The position numbers and the translations under genes were made by a program. Shown piece after piece: positions 10,908-21,837 of a stretch of 64,000 nt of DNA. The notes beneath the pieces were generated by a model that was not told the DNA's origin, did not search any database, and worked only from the letters and a program-made list of their open reading frames with translations. How positions within the stretch are numbered: position 1 is the stretch's first letter; every line of letters starts with the position of its first letter. This DNA comes from Dolomedes plantarius (taxonomy: Eukaryota; Arthropoda; Arachnida; Araneae; Dolomedidae), in contig OU015498.1 in assembly GCA_907164885.2 (NCBI GenBank), positions 128,863,651 to 128,927,650 on the forward strand, read 5' to 3'.

Positions 10908-11206
10908 TGTAGAGTGGAAAATCCACCAGCGGGCGCTGTACGCCGCGACCAGAGCGAACGTCTACACATCTGGACATTCGGCGAGTGGAAGCCGGCGTAT
11001 GCGGACATAGCGGGCCGTATACGAAAGCTAGAAATATATCAGTGTTAAATACTAGACGAGTTTATGATTTATGTTATATTGTAGTTTCATGTGATGTGCC
11101 GACATTACTAATCTTTAATAAATATTAGTCGGTAAGTTAACGTTTAGTTATTGGAATTACCCCTGAACATTACATTTGGAATTCGGTTCTACTCCCGGAT
11201 CTGACA
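10908..11206 (+). repeat. 3' LTR of the gypsy element
   Basis: Same 299 bp as the 5' LTR, with AATAAA at 11117-11122. The 108 bases between the gag-pol stop and this LTR hold a pyrimidine stretch. They contain no convincing purine-rich priming tract directly before the LTR. Confidence 0.95.
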
Positions 11207-11234
11207 TATATATATATATATATATATATGCATA

Positions 11235-12255
11235 CACTGAAGAGCCAGAAAACCTGGTACACCTACCTAATATCGTATAGGGCCCCCACGAGCACGCAGA
11301 AGTGTCGCAGCACGACTTGGCATGGAGTCAACTAAGGTCTGAAGGTATCTGGTCCCCATGAATCCAGCAGGGCAGTCCACAAATCCATAGAAGTGCGAGG
11401 GAGCGGAGATGTCTTCTGAACAGCACGTTGCAAGGCATCCCAGATATACCCAATAATGTTCATATCTGGGGATTTAGGTATTTTGGGGGCAATAGAAGTG
11501 TCCAAAGTCAGAGGAGTGATCCTGGAGCCCCTTGGTAGCAACTTTCGAGGTGAGGGTGTCGCACTGTCCTGCTGGATTGTCCAAGTCCGTCGGAATGCAC
11601 AATGGACAGGAATGGGTGTAGCTGGACGGAAAGGATGTTTATGTACAAGTCACCTGTCAGAGTCTTCTCTAGACTTATCAGGGTTCCATATCACGTCAAC
11701 TGCACCCACCCAATACCATCATAGAGGCTCTATGAACAGTCCCTGTTGACATGTACGTTCCATGTATTCATGAGGTTGTATCCATACCCGTACAGAGCCA
11801 TAGAATTGGGAAAGATACTCGTCAGATAGGGCAACGCGTTCCCAGTCATCAATTGTACAAAGGGCGGGTTGGCGAACCCAGGTGAGGCGTAAAGCTTTAT
11901 GCTGCGCGGTCAACAACGGCACACGAGTGGGCCTGCGCCTCCGAAAGCCCATATCAATGACGGTCCGTTGAACAGTTCGCTCGCTGACACTTGTTGATGA
12001 CCGAGCACTGAAATCCGCAGCAATTTGAGGAAGTGTTGCATGTCTATCTCGTTTAGGGATTCTCGTCAGTCGTCGATGGTCCCGTTCTTTCAAGATCTAT
12101 TTCCGGCCGCACCGCTGTAGGAGATTTGATGTTTTAAATAATAGCTGATATTCATGGTACTCGTGAAATGGTCGTGCGGGAAAATCCAAGTTGCATCGCT
12201 TCCTCGGAGATGCTATGTCCCATCCCTAGAGCGACGACTAAACTAAAAGTTTGTT
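11235..12255 (-). pseudogene. Tc1-like transposon relic (DD36E-type family)
   Basis: A TA dinucleotide (11233-11234) precedes CACTGAAGAGCC, a terminal repeat type I associate with Tc1 elements. Minus-strand pieces give, from the right, an HTH (MGHSISEEAMQLGFSRTTIS, about 12150-12215, followed by a stop), the region ending in TIDDWERVALSDEY (12093-11719), and the C-terminal part (SPDMNIIGYIWDALQRAV, 11541-11332). In the C-terminal motif the expected Glu of IIEHIWD reads Gly. Several frame breaks are present and the right terminal repeat is missing, so this is a dead copy. It touches the gypsy element through a short TA tract. Confidence 0.8.
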
Positions 12256-12299
12256 CACTAAAAGAAACAGTGTTTCACCAAAAGAAACATAAATAAATC

Positions 12300-12600
12300 A
12301 AGTTTTCGACATTACCTAGAAGGTTTCGATATGAGCACCACTGGACGATTGGCATACATTTAGGCGATAGTCGATCTCCATCCAAGTACGCTGGATCATA
12401 GCAGGAGCAGTCGGTATTAAAGCAGTGATTCTATCCGATAAATGACATAGTCCCGGATCTTCTCAGCGTACACAATGTTATTCAGGAAACCCCATAGAAA
12501 AGTCTATAGGAGTCAAATCAGGGCTTCTTCGTGGCCAAAAAATTGGACCGTCCCTTCCTCAAAATCCATGAAAGAGGAAGCGGGACGGCACAGCGTTGGT
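12300..12600 (-). pseudogene. C-terminal fragment of a Tc3/mariner-like transposase
   Basis: Reading the minus strand from about 12590: FWPRRSPDLTPID, then after a frame change WGFLNNIVYAEKIRDYVIYR, then TWMEIDYRLNVCQSSSGAHI before a stop near 12325. These are the last 90 or so residues of the Tc3-like family. At least two frameshifts and an in-frame stop occur. The N-terminal part is absent. The flank 12241-12299 has repeated AAAAGAAAC motifs that may belong to its terminal repeat. Confidence 0.65.
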
Positions 12601-13560
12601 GCATGCCCCCATCGCAGTCACGGTCACCATGACATGGAAAAATAAAACTCCCAGAGTTAACATAGCATATGCTGCTACGCAAAATCCGATCGGTAGACTG
12701 TTGTTCCCGGTTTGCACAACTGAAATCACGGACACCTTTTTCGATGACTCAGTATATAACTATCTTTTATTTTATATACAAATGTAAATTAAAAACAGTT
12801 TTAAGCATTTATAAAAAATATTTATTCCTACATTGTTAATTTGTCTATAAGCTTTTTTATGTTTAACTCCCTTTTAGGATTTTTTACTTCAATATATGAC
12901 CCACATCAAAAATACTCGAAATTTGCAGTAAGTTAAACTTGCAGTTTTGCTTCATAAATATTTAACACAATCCTCATTGTTGAAGCATTGATAGAATGCT
13001 TTATTCACCAAAATGTAACTCGAGGAACTGGTTGCAGTTTATCTAGATGCAGCAAAAACTAGGTTGTGCTCTAATTTTGGCAGTGATACAAAAATTTATA
13101 GCAGCCATTCCTCTTTTGAATCCAAGGTATATCCGCAATAAGAAACATATTTTGGTCTTATTGGAAGTTCGTGATCAAGAAATTTATTCATTTGCTTATT
13201 CACCAAATAGATACATCTAGAATTGAACTTGATGATGGGCGTGAAAATTTATTGTTTTATTTTTAAAATATCTTGTATGTTTACTTTATAAATTAAAATA
13301 TATAATTACTTTTATCATATAAATAAATATTGCAGCATAGATTGAACAAATAAGAGTTGATAGTATAAACATAAAGTTTAAGTAGCGTAGTTCAAATATA
13401 TATATGTTAAATAAAACAATATCCTAACGTAGATTAAAATTACTATATTTTATTGAAACGATATGTGAGCATGTCGAAACATCTTAGATTGATAATTTCC
13501 AAATGTTTTCTAATTGAAGAAAATATGAGTAAAATAGAAAATTGAAACTGAAATTTAAGG
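12601..13560. other. No gene recognised
   Basis: AT-rich, short frames only, no repeats with recognisable ends. Confidence 0.5.
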
Positions 13561-13593
13561 TACAGATATTGCTCGATTTACGACCGAGATAGG

Positions 13594-13775
13594 GTTTGGT
13601 TTGGTTCGGAGCGCTACGGTCAACTTTTTGCTACACGAGGGCTAATTAGACCAGGACCTACAGTTTAAAGCCGATTCCGAACGGCTACAAACATCCATGC
13701 GAACAGTGGGACTCGAACCCACAGGATCTGAACCGAATACCAGCGCCCTAGCCATTCGGCCATCGACTGGCCCTT
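13594..13775 (-). mobile_element. tRNA-derived SINE with a 12-bp target-site duplication
   Basis: On the minus strand the 5' end has a tRNA-like A box (GATGGCCGAATGGCTAGG) and a B box (GGTTCGAGTCC) at tRNA spacing, followed by a non-tRNA body and a GGTTT-type tail (plus strand GTTTGGTTTGG). It is flanked by the direct repeat GACCGAGATAGG at 13582-13593 and 13776-13787. Pol III would transcribe it from the internal boxes. A diverged relative lies at 59651-59830. It lacks a tRNA acceptor stem, so it is not a functional tRNA gene. Confidence 0.85.
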
Positions 13776-13924
13776 GACCGAGATAGGGACCGAGATATTG
13801 GTCGTAAGTTGAATTGGTCGTAAGTCGAGTATCAAACAATATTTCTTTTTGTATATGCACATACATATATTTTTTACTTTCATACGTAATTTAAAATACA
13901 TTGTACTTAGAAAACATAAATCAT

Positions 13925-14210
13925 TCTTCGTTATCACTACTTATTATGTTAATACAATCCATTGGTTTAGAATTCGTGACTGAGTATACGTTGAAAGCTT
14001 TTTTAACAAAGTTATTCAAAGTAGTTTGAACAGTTTGCGTCTTTTTTTCCTTCTATATTGTCTAATAGCGAGCCAGATTTTCCTGACTACGATGATTTAC
14101 ACTTGTGAATCTTTCGTCATTTGGAGCCATTGCTTCTAATTTTTGTAGCCCTTTACTAATATAATGAAAATCTGAAGCCATTTCTGAAGCCAATGAAGGA
14201 TTACACAGGC
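13925..14210 (-). pseudogene. C-terminal relic of a Tigger/CENP-B-like transposase
   Basis: The minus strand reads LASEMASDFHYISKGLQKLE, then APNDERFTSVNHRSQENLAR, then KEKKTQTVQTTLNNFVKK before a stop near 13936. The pattern 'acidic helix, P(N/D)xER, short helix' resembles the tail of Tigger/jerky-type transposases, but the match is weak and stops interrupt it. No catalytic domain remains in the element. Confidence 0.35.
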
Positions 14211-14822
14211 CTGCAAACAAAAAGTGTTTAGAAACCAATAGCTGATACTGATAGATTTTTGGACGCTGATTTCAGGAAAAATAGTAAAAAAAATTCCCTG
14301 ACGTACTCTTTTTTCAAAAAATTGAAAATTGAAAAATTGAAAATTTCACAAATTGAAAATTTTGATTTTCGTAGCAACCAATTGATTGTGTTAATTAAGG
14401 AAGGGGATGAGCATATGGTGTCATAAGTCGTCACTACTGGAGAAAACTAGAGATTTTTCTGTCTCTGGTGCGAAAAAAAAACGGAAAAAAGAAACAATCT
14501 AATGAATCTGGATGTCATATTAGAAATCGGCACACCAAATAATATAAAATTCAGTCATTACATTGCAAACACTTTTCTATGACTCAAATTTTGCAGGCCT
14601 GTGTTATTTGATTTATCATGTGAATATCGAAACTATTGCAGCATGCATTTTTATTATTGCGTCATAAAATTTTCGAAGTATTGCATCATATTTTTTAATA
14701 ATTATGTAATAAATATATGTATGTACTGTACATTCGAAGGGCAGTATTTTTGAGAAAAAAAAATTTATTGAAAAATTTCGGTTGTAAGTGTAATTGCTCG
14801 TAAGTCGAGGAATACCTGCATA

Positions 14823-15832
<1,010 letters not shown>

Positions 15833-15947
15833 TCCTATGTAGCTACAGAGTAACGTTTTCTATAGATTTTTTTCTAGTTTTTTTTGTCTGCCGATACAGA
15901 GTATTTCATCACGTATTTTGAAATATATTTGCTGAAATATATTATTT

Positions 15948-16110
15948 TGGTGGCCGATGGATAGGGCGCTGAAATTTGGTACCGGGCTCTGCGTGTTTGA
16001 CGTCCGCTAATTGCATGGTATTCCGTAACTGTTCAATATCAGCTTAAACTGAAGGTCTCGGTCTGTTAAGTTCTTGTGTTGGAAAAGATGTTAGCAGTGC
16101 TTGAAAACCT
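15948..16110 (+). mobile_element. Probable diverged tRNA-derived SINE
   Basis: GGTGGCCGATGGATAGGGCG looks like a tRNA D-arm/A box, and TGTTTGACGTCC about 30 bases later like a degenerate B box. The body after it is unrelated to the other SINEs here. No tail or duplication is clear. Confidence 0.45.
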
Positions 16111-16904
16111 ACCAACCACATCTTTTTCAATGAGGAGAACAGAGAAGGGGTACTCGGGAGTGTACAAATGTTACAAAAAGCTGATGTTCCAGCTCTTATC
16201 AAGAGTGATTAATTGGTTTGAGATATGTGTTGAAGTATTTCAATACCTGGTTTGATTTTTTTTAGATTAATGACTCCAAGTTACAAAGTTAAAGAAAGCC
16301 TGTTGTCCCGATATAGGAAAGGACATATCGTTTGCTTTTACCACTCTGGGTTTAAAGTTCGACAATGTAAATCCGGCCAATGTTTTCGCTTATATGCCGA
16401 TTTCGTGAATTCAGGTTGCTTCGACGGTCATCCTCTCATCAGTCCCGGGGGGGGGGGTGCAAGCAAAAGACACTCTCCCCCAAGCCAAAAAGCTAGCTAA
16501 TTTTACATTCAATAAATTAAACATATGCCCCAGATTAGAGTCATTACAACAAAGGTTCCGACCAAACTACGATACTAATTTGAATACACTATCAAATTTG
16601 AATAACTTTTCGTTCCAAAGGTTCAGCCCCCCCCCCTCCTGTGTACACTAACTTTCTTTGGTTATTATTTTACAGCCTTCTATTTATCCACTGTTTCCCT
16701 CCACTCTGGACCTAAAGTCCAAAAGATAATCCGTCCTTCCCGAAGGTATACGGATGATTTTGAAAGAAAACAAATCTCGCAATGGCAATCAGCTTGACTA
16801 GGACCATGCAATACAAAATAAATACATGCTATAATACACAATTATGCAGTATAAACCCATACAACACCTACACTATGCATATACTATAAAGTCACACTAC
16901 AATA
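16111..16904. other. No gene recognised
   Basis: Short frames only, including an 82-codon one at 16252-16500 without recognisable domains. Poly-G at 16446-16457 and poly-C at 16627-16636 are present. Confidence 0.5.
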
Positions 16905-17079
16905 TATACTCTGTCACGAAAAAATATATGCACCCAGAAGGAAACGAGCTACTATCACGGAACTTGATATGCATGTAGTGTATGAGGCGATAAGCAAATG
17001 ATTACAAAATTCAGAAGAACAGACCGTTTTATTAAGAAGATATGGCATGAAAAAAGTTACAAATCAGTAAGTAGTAAAT

Positions 17080-19090
17080 CTACCTCTTGCAGCTAAACAA
17101 GCCGAAACACGGCGTGGCATCGAATCAGTGAGGTCACCTATGACCTCCTGCGGAAGATCATGCTATATTCTTTGCAACTGGGCAGTAAATTCACCAGTAT
17201 TCCAGGACGGCTACAGTTGCCTTCCAAGAACGTCCCAGACGTGCTCTATTGGCGAGAGATCTGGTGATCTGGCAGGCCATGGGAATACGTCATATGCTTG
17301 AAGACATTGTTGGGAGAGTCGCGCAGTATGTGGACGAGCGTTGTCTTGCTGATAAAGGGCATGTGGGCGATTTGATAGCATAGGCGGTACAACTGGCGTT
17401 AAAATCTCGCCCACGTAACTGCGTGCCTTCAAAGTGTGTTGAAGGACGACAGAGGTGATCGTGTGTCCCAACAAATAGCTCCCCACAATGTCACACTTTG
17501 TGTAATCGCCGTATGACACTCGGCAACATATGCCGGATCGGACCGGTGGCTTGGCCGCCTCCACACGCGTATGCGCTGGTCATCAGCATTGAGACTGAAT
17601 TGGGATTCATCGCTTAAGATTCCACGCCTCCAGTCGGTCAAATTGCAGCTTGGCCGAGGTCGGCAAAAATCCAATCGACACCACCTATGATGTGGGGTCA
17701 GTGGTAGGCGTCTTAATGGACGTCGGCTCCTTATACCTGCGTCGACCAGTCGTCTCCGAATGGTTTATTTTGATACCACCGGATGTCTGGAAGGTGATAA
17801 ATGGCGTCGAACCGATTTTATCGACGTTGTTGTTGCGGACGTGGCCGCATGTTAGCGTACATGTAAAGCATGTACGTCAACAATTCTTATAATTCTTCTA
17901 TTATATATATTTAAATAGCAGAGTAAAAACTGTGCAGTAAAAGCTATGTTTGTTAAAAAAGGTATACGTTAAAACCATTAAAGATGCTCAAAATAATGTA
18001 TAGACGACATGCCTTTTAACAATAACATAAAAGTATTTATTCATTTGAAAAATTAGTTAAAATTAGTTAAAAACAACAATGTCAATATCTTCATTTTTCA
18101 CTAGTAATACTTGGTAATGTACGCCGGGTTTTAACATTGAATCAATTTCTTAGAAAAAAAACAGTCTATTTCCCATACTGTGATGGACTATCAAAAAGGA
18201 TTTAAATGTCGAAATAATACAAAAATATCTTACTCTCAGCAGGCTTGATACAACATCTTGTTATCTTATCAGATCAGACACAAACTTCTTAATAAACACA
18301 TTGATGACAGAGCAGCTTGATACTTGATAATCGATCCTTGATAATACTCGATCATTGCTACTACATCCTTGATACTAGGTCCTTGATACTACCTGATAAT
18401 ACCCACTATCTCACCGATACTCACTACTGAAAGTGTTCACGGCTTATATACACGTGTCAAAAGCTGATATTCAAATATCGGGTTGTAACTCCTACGAAAT
18501 ACGCCATCTACTAGAGACTTTTATGTTTAATTATATGACGTACGGCAGTTTGCCAAACATGACGTAATCAAAAGAAACTTGCGTCAGTGATTCGGCTTAG
18601 TTATAAATTGAATTGCTTTAACTTGAACCGGCTTAAAACGGAAATGTAAAATATGACGTCAAACTTCGGAAAGGCAAGTAATTAATGGACCTTTAAAGTA
18701 ATTTTTAGTTCATATTGCTAACACAACTCTTATGATTGCGCGATCCTCGCGCGCATTTGTGTTCCTGGGACGCCCTGACCCTCCGCGACGGTAGACTATC
18801 CCTTCCGTGATGCATTGTTACCAACACCGAGCAACTACCATATCGCACCGACCGAGGTGGCGGCCAGTACGCCTGTTCAACCAACCTGCTTCTCTGAGGT
18901 CTACTGTACGCCCCCTCTCAAAGTCCAACAATTGTTCGTACTGTCACCGGTTACGTCTGAGAGGCATCTCTAGTCAGAATAACGTCCATTCAAGTCGACA
19001 TATTTGTTTGAATAACCCTATGGCACGAGCAATCATGCTTTTAAACTCCCCCAGCTGCATTATGCGCATAGAGAGCTTACCCTTGTCTCA
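17080..19090 (-). pseudogene. Tc1-like transposase, interrupted
   Basis: The minus strand from about 19060 gives the HTH half (LLDFERGRTVDLREAGW; ARCWQQCITEGIVYRRGGSG; RPRNTNAREDRAIIR) up to the insertion at 18723. It resumes at 17876 with RRRLVDAGIRSRRPLRRLPL, then the catalytic region: LSDESQFSL holds the first Asp, [13 protein letters not shown] the second, and SPDLSPIEHVWDVLGRQL the Glu. The spacing between the second Asp and the Glu counts to 32 in this copy, shorter than the usual 34, so two codons may be lost. Frameshifts and stops (for example before TIRRRLV) add to the insertion. Not functional. Confidence 0.8.
17882..18723 (-). mobile_element. LTR-like insertion (probable solo LTR) inside the Tc1 element
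   Basis: An 842-bp block is flanked by CAAC at 17878-17881 and 18724-18727. It breaks the transposase between HTH and catalytic parts. On the minus strand it begins TGTTAGCAAT, has a TATA box (GTATATAAGC, about 18450) and an AATAAA later (about 18035), the order expected of an LTR. The other end (AAGAATT) is not the usual CA, so exact boundaries or class remain open. No internal coding sequence. Confidence 0.55.
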
Positions 19091-19223
19091 TTGGCGTCGA
19101 CGTTTTAATAACTTGCACATCTCTTACCAGACTACATTCCTGCCAAGTTTCGTGATAGTAGCTCGATTTCTACTGGGTGCATATATTTTTTTGTGACAGA
19201 GTGTATTAACCAATATGCATATA

Positions 19224-19746
19224 CAGTGTCTCATTTACTTTGCAACCCGCGTAAACGCGAAGCAAATGAACAACACGAGTGTACGCGCACACCGTTAGCG
19301 CAGGTAGCAGTGTGGAGGGGGGTGCGAGCAACACTACCAACACGCTAGCAAACCGTACGAGACATTCAGTGCTAAGGAGAACGAAGTGAAAGGTAGTTTT
19401 GCGTCATGGTGCTATGTCCAGGTCTGGCCTCCAAGCAGTCCAGACCTGTCACCGCCCGATTTCTTCTTGTGGGGCTATTTGAAAAATCGCGTGTTCCGTG
19501 AACAGGTAGCCTCGATCACTGAACTGAAAACTCGCATTACGGAAGAGATAAACGCTATCACACCAAAAACATTACAGAATGTGTTTCGAAACCTCCTCAA
19601 ACTGGTCCAGATATGTAAAGATGAAGACGTCGGTCACTTCTAACACCTTTTGTAGTCGTTTAAGCACTTCTGTAAAATAAAAATTGATGTTTGTACATTG
19701 TTTTTTTTTTGGGGGGGGGGGGTTTCAAAATAAATGAGACACTCTG
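19224..19746 (+). mobile_element. Short Tc3-like transposon with only the transposase C-terminus
   Basis: Ends AGTGTCTCATTTACTTTG (left) and the complement of AGTGTCTCATTTATTTTG (right) are inverted, with TA at 19222-19223 and 19747-19748. Length 523 bp against over 1 kb for an autonomous copy, so it is an internal-deletion derivative. It lies 20 bp from the neighbouring Tc1 element. Confidence 0.8.
19386..19643 (+). pseudogene. C-terminal Tc3-like transposase remnant
   Basis: About 70 codons read PPSSPDLSPPDFFLWGYLKN, VFREQVASITELKTRITEEI, NAITPKTLQNVFRNLL and end at TAA 19643. This is the end of the DDE domain, with the third acidic residue expected in the SPDLSPPDFFLWG motif. Everything before it is missing, so there is no catalytic domain. 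Confidence 0.75.
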
Positions 19747-19759
19747 TACGTTACTTATG

Positions 19760-19965
19760 TCACCATACGATACTTATATACGATACCTTACGATACATTA
19801 TAACATACGGCACAATACAATACGATACGATGCGATACATGATAATACCCGATATGATTCCATACGATTTGATACGATACGATACAATATAATACAATGC
19901 TATATTATGCAATACGATACTATGTACTATATACAATACGAACACGATACAAAACGCATATATTA
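19760..19965. repeat. Degenerate (ATACG)n tandem repeat
   Basis: Repeated ATACGATAC-type units with many substitutions. The 79-91 codon frames across it are repeat translations and not genes. Confidence 0.85.
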
Positions 19966-20104
19966 ATAAAGAAACATTTACAATACGTATACTAAGCACT
20001 TACAGTAGTCCCACACATTACATTACCTCAAAAGTGCAAAACTATGGCAATGAGATACAGCACATATCCATACAACAAAGGTCAGTACACAAATATACCA
20101 AATT

Positions 20105-20650
20105 TCAGTCAAATTCAGTATAGGACAATATGCAGAACGAAACAGAAACAACAACCAACAAAATTATCAATGATCCAAAAAGAGGTAATGAAAGTCCATA
20201 AGGTCTTTCATCACAGTAAAAAATGAATTTTCTACAATAGTAGTCATTATAGAATTTATGTGGCGACCATTCAATAATTTCCCTCGGTAAACTCGATCGG
20301 AAATCTCTCCATGTTACACAATTAAATAAACAATGCTCTATTGTCTGGACCTCTCCGCAAGCACAGATGTCACTCCTCCCATAAAATCTTCTTTGATATG
20401 AGCCCACGATTCCATGTTGAGGGATAGCTTGATTAATATAGAAATTCGATATTAATCTGTCTAAGGAAACCTGAGGGTAGATTTTATAAACCGGCCTCCT
20501 CAATTCACTATCGGCCCACCTTTCTTGCCAGACTTTCATTCCATAAGCCTTAATCTTTGCCTTTACTTATTGCCTGGTCATTTTGTAGGTACCTTCAATT
20601 ATGTCCAGTTCCGTGTCTTCTTTAGCCGCAGTGTCTGGAGTTAAAATAAA
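20105..20650 (-). pseudogene. 3' end of a non-LTR retrotransposon (R1/I/jockey-like ORF2)
   Basis: The minus strand reads EGTYKMTRQ, a stop, VKAKIKAYGMKVWQERWADS, then an AIPQHGIVGSYQRRFYGRSD segment and a CAC..HCLFNC zinc-knuckle-like motif. This is the stretch after RNase H at the C-terminus of ORF2 in R1/I-type LINEs. One in-frame TAA lies near 20572. Reverse transcriptase and endonuclease are absent, so it is a 5'-truncated or decayed copy. The last 50 residues before 20105 are hydrophobic and may be read-through into the 3' UTR. Confidence 0.65.
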
Positions 20651-20950
20651 TTGCTTTTGTCACTCTTCGTAACATGGATACAGAAATCAACGAGCCCAGT
20701 CAGAACCAGAAGAACACCATCCACCTCTATGCTATACATTCTTGGAAGTATTATTCGTCAGACACTCATTAGTTTGGGACATGTCCAGAAGATTTTCCTA
20801 TCAAGTTCTGTAATTCATCAAAACAGTCCTCGACCAGTAATCCATAGTTACCAAACAAATGTTTCTACTATGTCAGAAGACTATAATTATCGATAGGAGA
20901 GTTGCAACATGACCTAAAAAAGTAGCAAACACCATCCAGTCTCTAACACC

Positions 20951-21205
20951 TGTAATAACCCAGGTGGGGTTATCAGGCTGTTCACGTATAGCTATTAATT
21001 AATGTCGCGTTACGACCAAAGCTGTTCCAACACACACCAATGAAAGGGTTACAACTCTCAGGAACTACACACAGGTTACATATATACAATTTTATTTACA
21101 CACATGTATTTACCGATTCATTATACAGCATCGTGCTAAATACAGAATCATCCAATATGATATATTCAATTATACTTATAAACATTTCATCTTCACAAAT
21201 AATTT
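20951..21205 (-). repeat. Remnant of the 3' LTR (last 255 bp)
   Basis: Matches 23288-23542 with about four substitutions in its first 100 bases and none seen after that. The match ends abruptly after CTTCACAAATA, where protease sequence begins. Confidence 0.85.
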
Positions 21206-21837
21206 CATTTCATTGTTTGTTACGTATAGGGTTGTTTTACACAATTTATTACCAATTTTAAGATTAATTGCAATGCATTTACAGAATGAGATTCGTTCTT
21301 TTGTGAAGGACTGCAATTTCACTTGACGTGATAAATACGTTACTTTTATTTTGTCTTTTATTTTCTGGAGCATTTGATGTGACATCAGAGAAATGGCAGA
21401 ACCACTGTCCAGTAACGCGTATTCGAATGTTTCCGCGATTTGAATTTCGATTATGGGCAGTTGATTTTCTGTGAGAGATATGTTGTTTATCGTCCTATAT
21501 GTGTATTGCCGTGTATCCCACCTGTCTCTTACATTGTCTCTGTTACGTCTGTATTGCGTTGTGTAATTTTTACCGTTGATGTATCTGTAATTTGTATTGT
21601 TTACCTCCTGTCGTTCGCGCTCTTTGTATCTATAATTTGGTCGTTCGTTCTGCTAGACTGGTCGATTATAACTTTTTTGCCTGACGTATCCCTGTCTGTC
21701 ATTACCCCTGAAGTTCCGCCATTTGTAATTTTCGTATCCCTGCGTATAATGCCCTACACGTTTATAGGAAGTATTGTGGGGACTCTCCCAAAACTTATTG
21801 TATGAGTTTCGCTTCCTTACTTGGTGAGCCCCCTGTA
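21206..21837 (-). pseudogene. Protease segment truncated into the 3' LTR
   Basis: From about 21660 the minus strand reads a basic, N/R/Y-rich linker and then ITLTENQLPIIEIQIAETF and YALLDSGSAISLM, the active-site DSG of a retroviral-type aspartic protease. The frame continues to about 21206 and then enters LTR sequence without any RT motif. It looks like the start of Pol cut by the internal deletion. No PR flap region can be confirmed. Confidence 0.75.

Larger units (their letters stand above)
6071..11206 (+). mobile_element. Complete Ty3/gypsy LTR retrotransposon in a (TA)n tract
   Basis: Two 299-bp direct repeats starting TGTAGAGTGG and ending GATCTGACA bound a 4.5-kb interior with one Gag-Pol frame. 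By eye the repeats are identical. Both ends abut alternating TA (6057-6070 and 11207-11229), so the element landed in a TA microsatellite and its target duplication cannot be separated from the repeat. The domain order protease, RT, RNase H, integrase places it in Ty3/gypsy. No envelope frame exists between pol and the 3' LTR. Identical LTRs and an unbroken frame point to recent insertion. Confidence 0.95.
13563..14820 (-). mobile_element. Tigger/pogo-like transposon relic
   Basis: The left end CAGATATTGCTCGATTTACG (13563, after TA) pairs with the right end, which read on the minus strand is CAGGTATTCCTCGACTTACG ending at 14818. Motifs of this kind (CTCGACTTACGA) are typical of Tigger/pogo terminal repeats and occur again at 13796-13830. 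TA target bases are at 13561-13562 and 14821-14822. A SINE sits inside the left terminal repeat. The short interior indicates a largely deleted copy. Confidence 0.65.
16907..19203 (-). mobile_element. Tc1-like transposon split by an LTR-like insertion
   Basis: Inverted ends: left ACTCTGTCAC(G)AAAAAATATATGC from 16908, right its complement ending at 19202-19203. They continue through a matching CCCAG..CGAGCTACTATCAC block of about 50 bp. TA target bases lie at 16905-16906 and 19204-19205. Removing the 842-bp insertion at 17882-18723 leaves about 1455 bp, a normal Tc1 size. Related copies with the same end sequence occur at 32466 and 33187. Confidence 0.85.

Noticed and set aside
13701..13775. 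tRNA gene (minus strand)
   Set aside because: A and B boxes are present, but no acceptor stem pairing is seen and a 12-bp duplication with tail marks it as a SINE.
18807..19196. 129-codon plus-strand frame
   Set aside because: Antisense of the HTH half of the Tc1 transposase, in phase with its conserved minus-strand motifs.
19760..19965. CRISPR-like array
   Set aside because: Short degenerate tandem units without spacers, in a eukaryotic genome.
19691..19999. Frames of 79-91 codons
   Set aside because: They translate the ATACG tandem repeat and poly-G of a transposon end.
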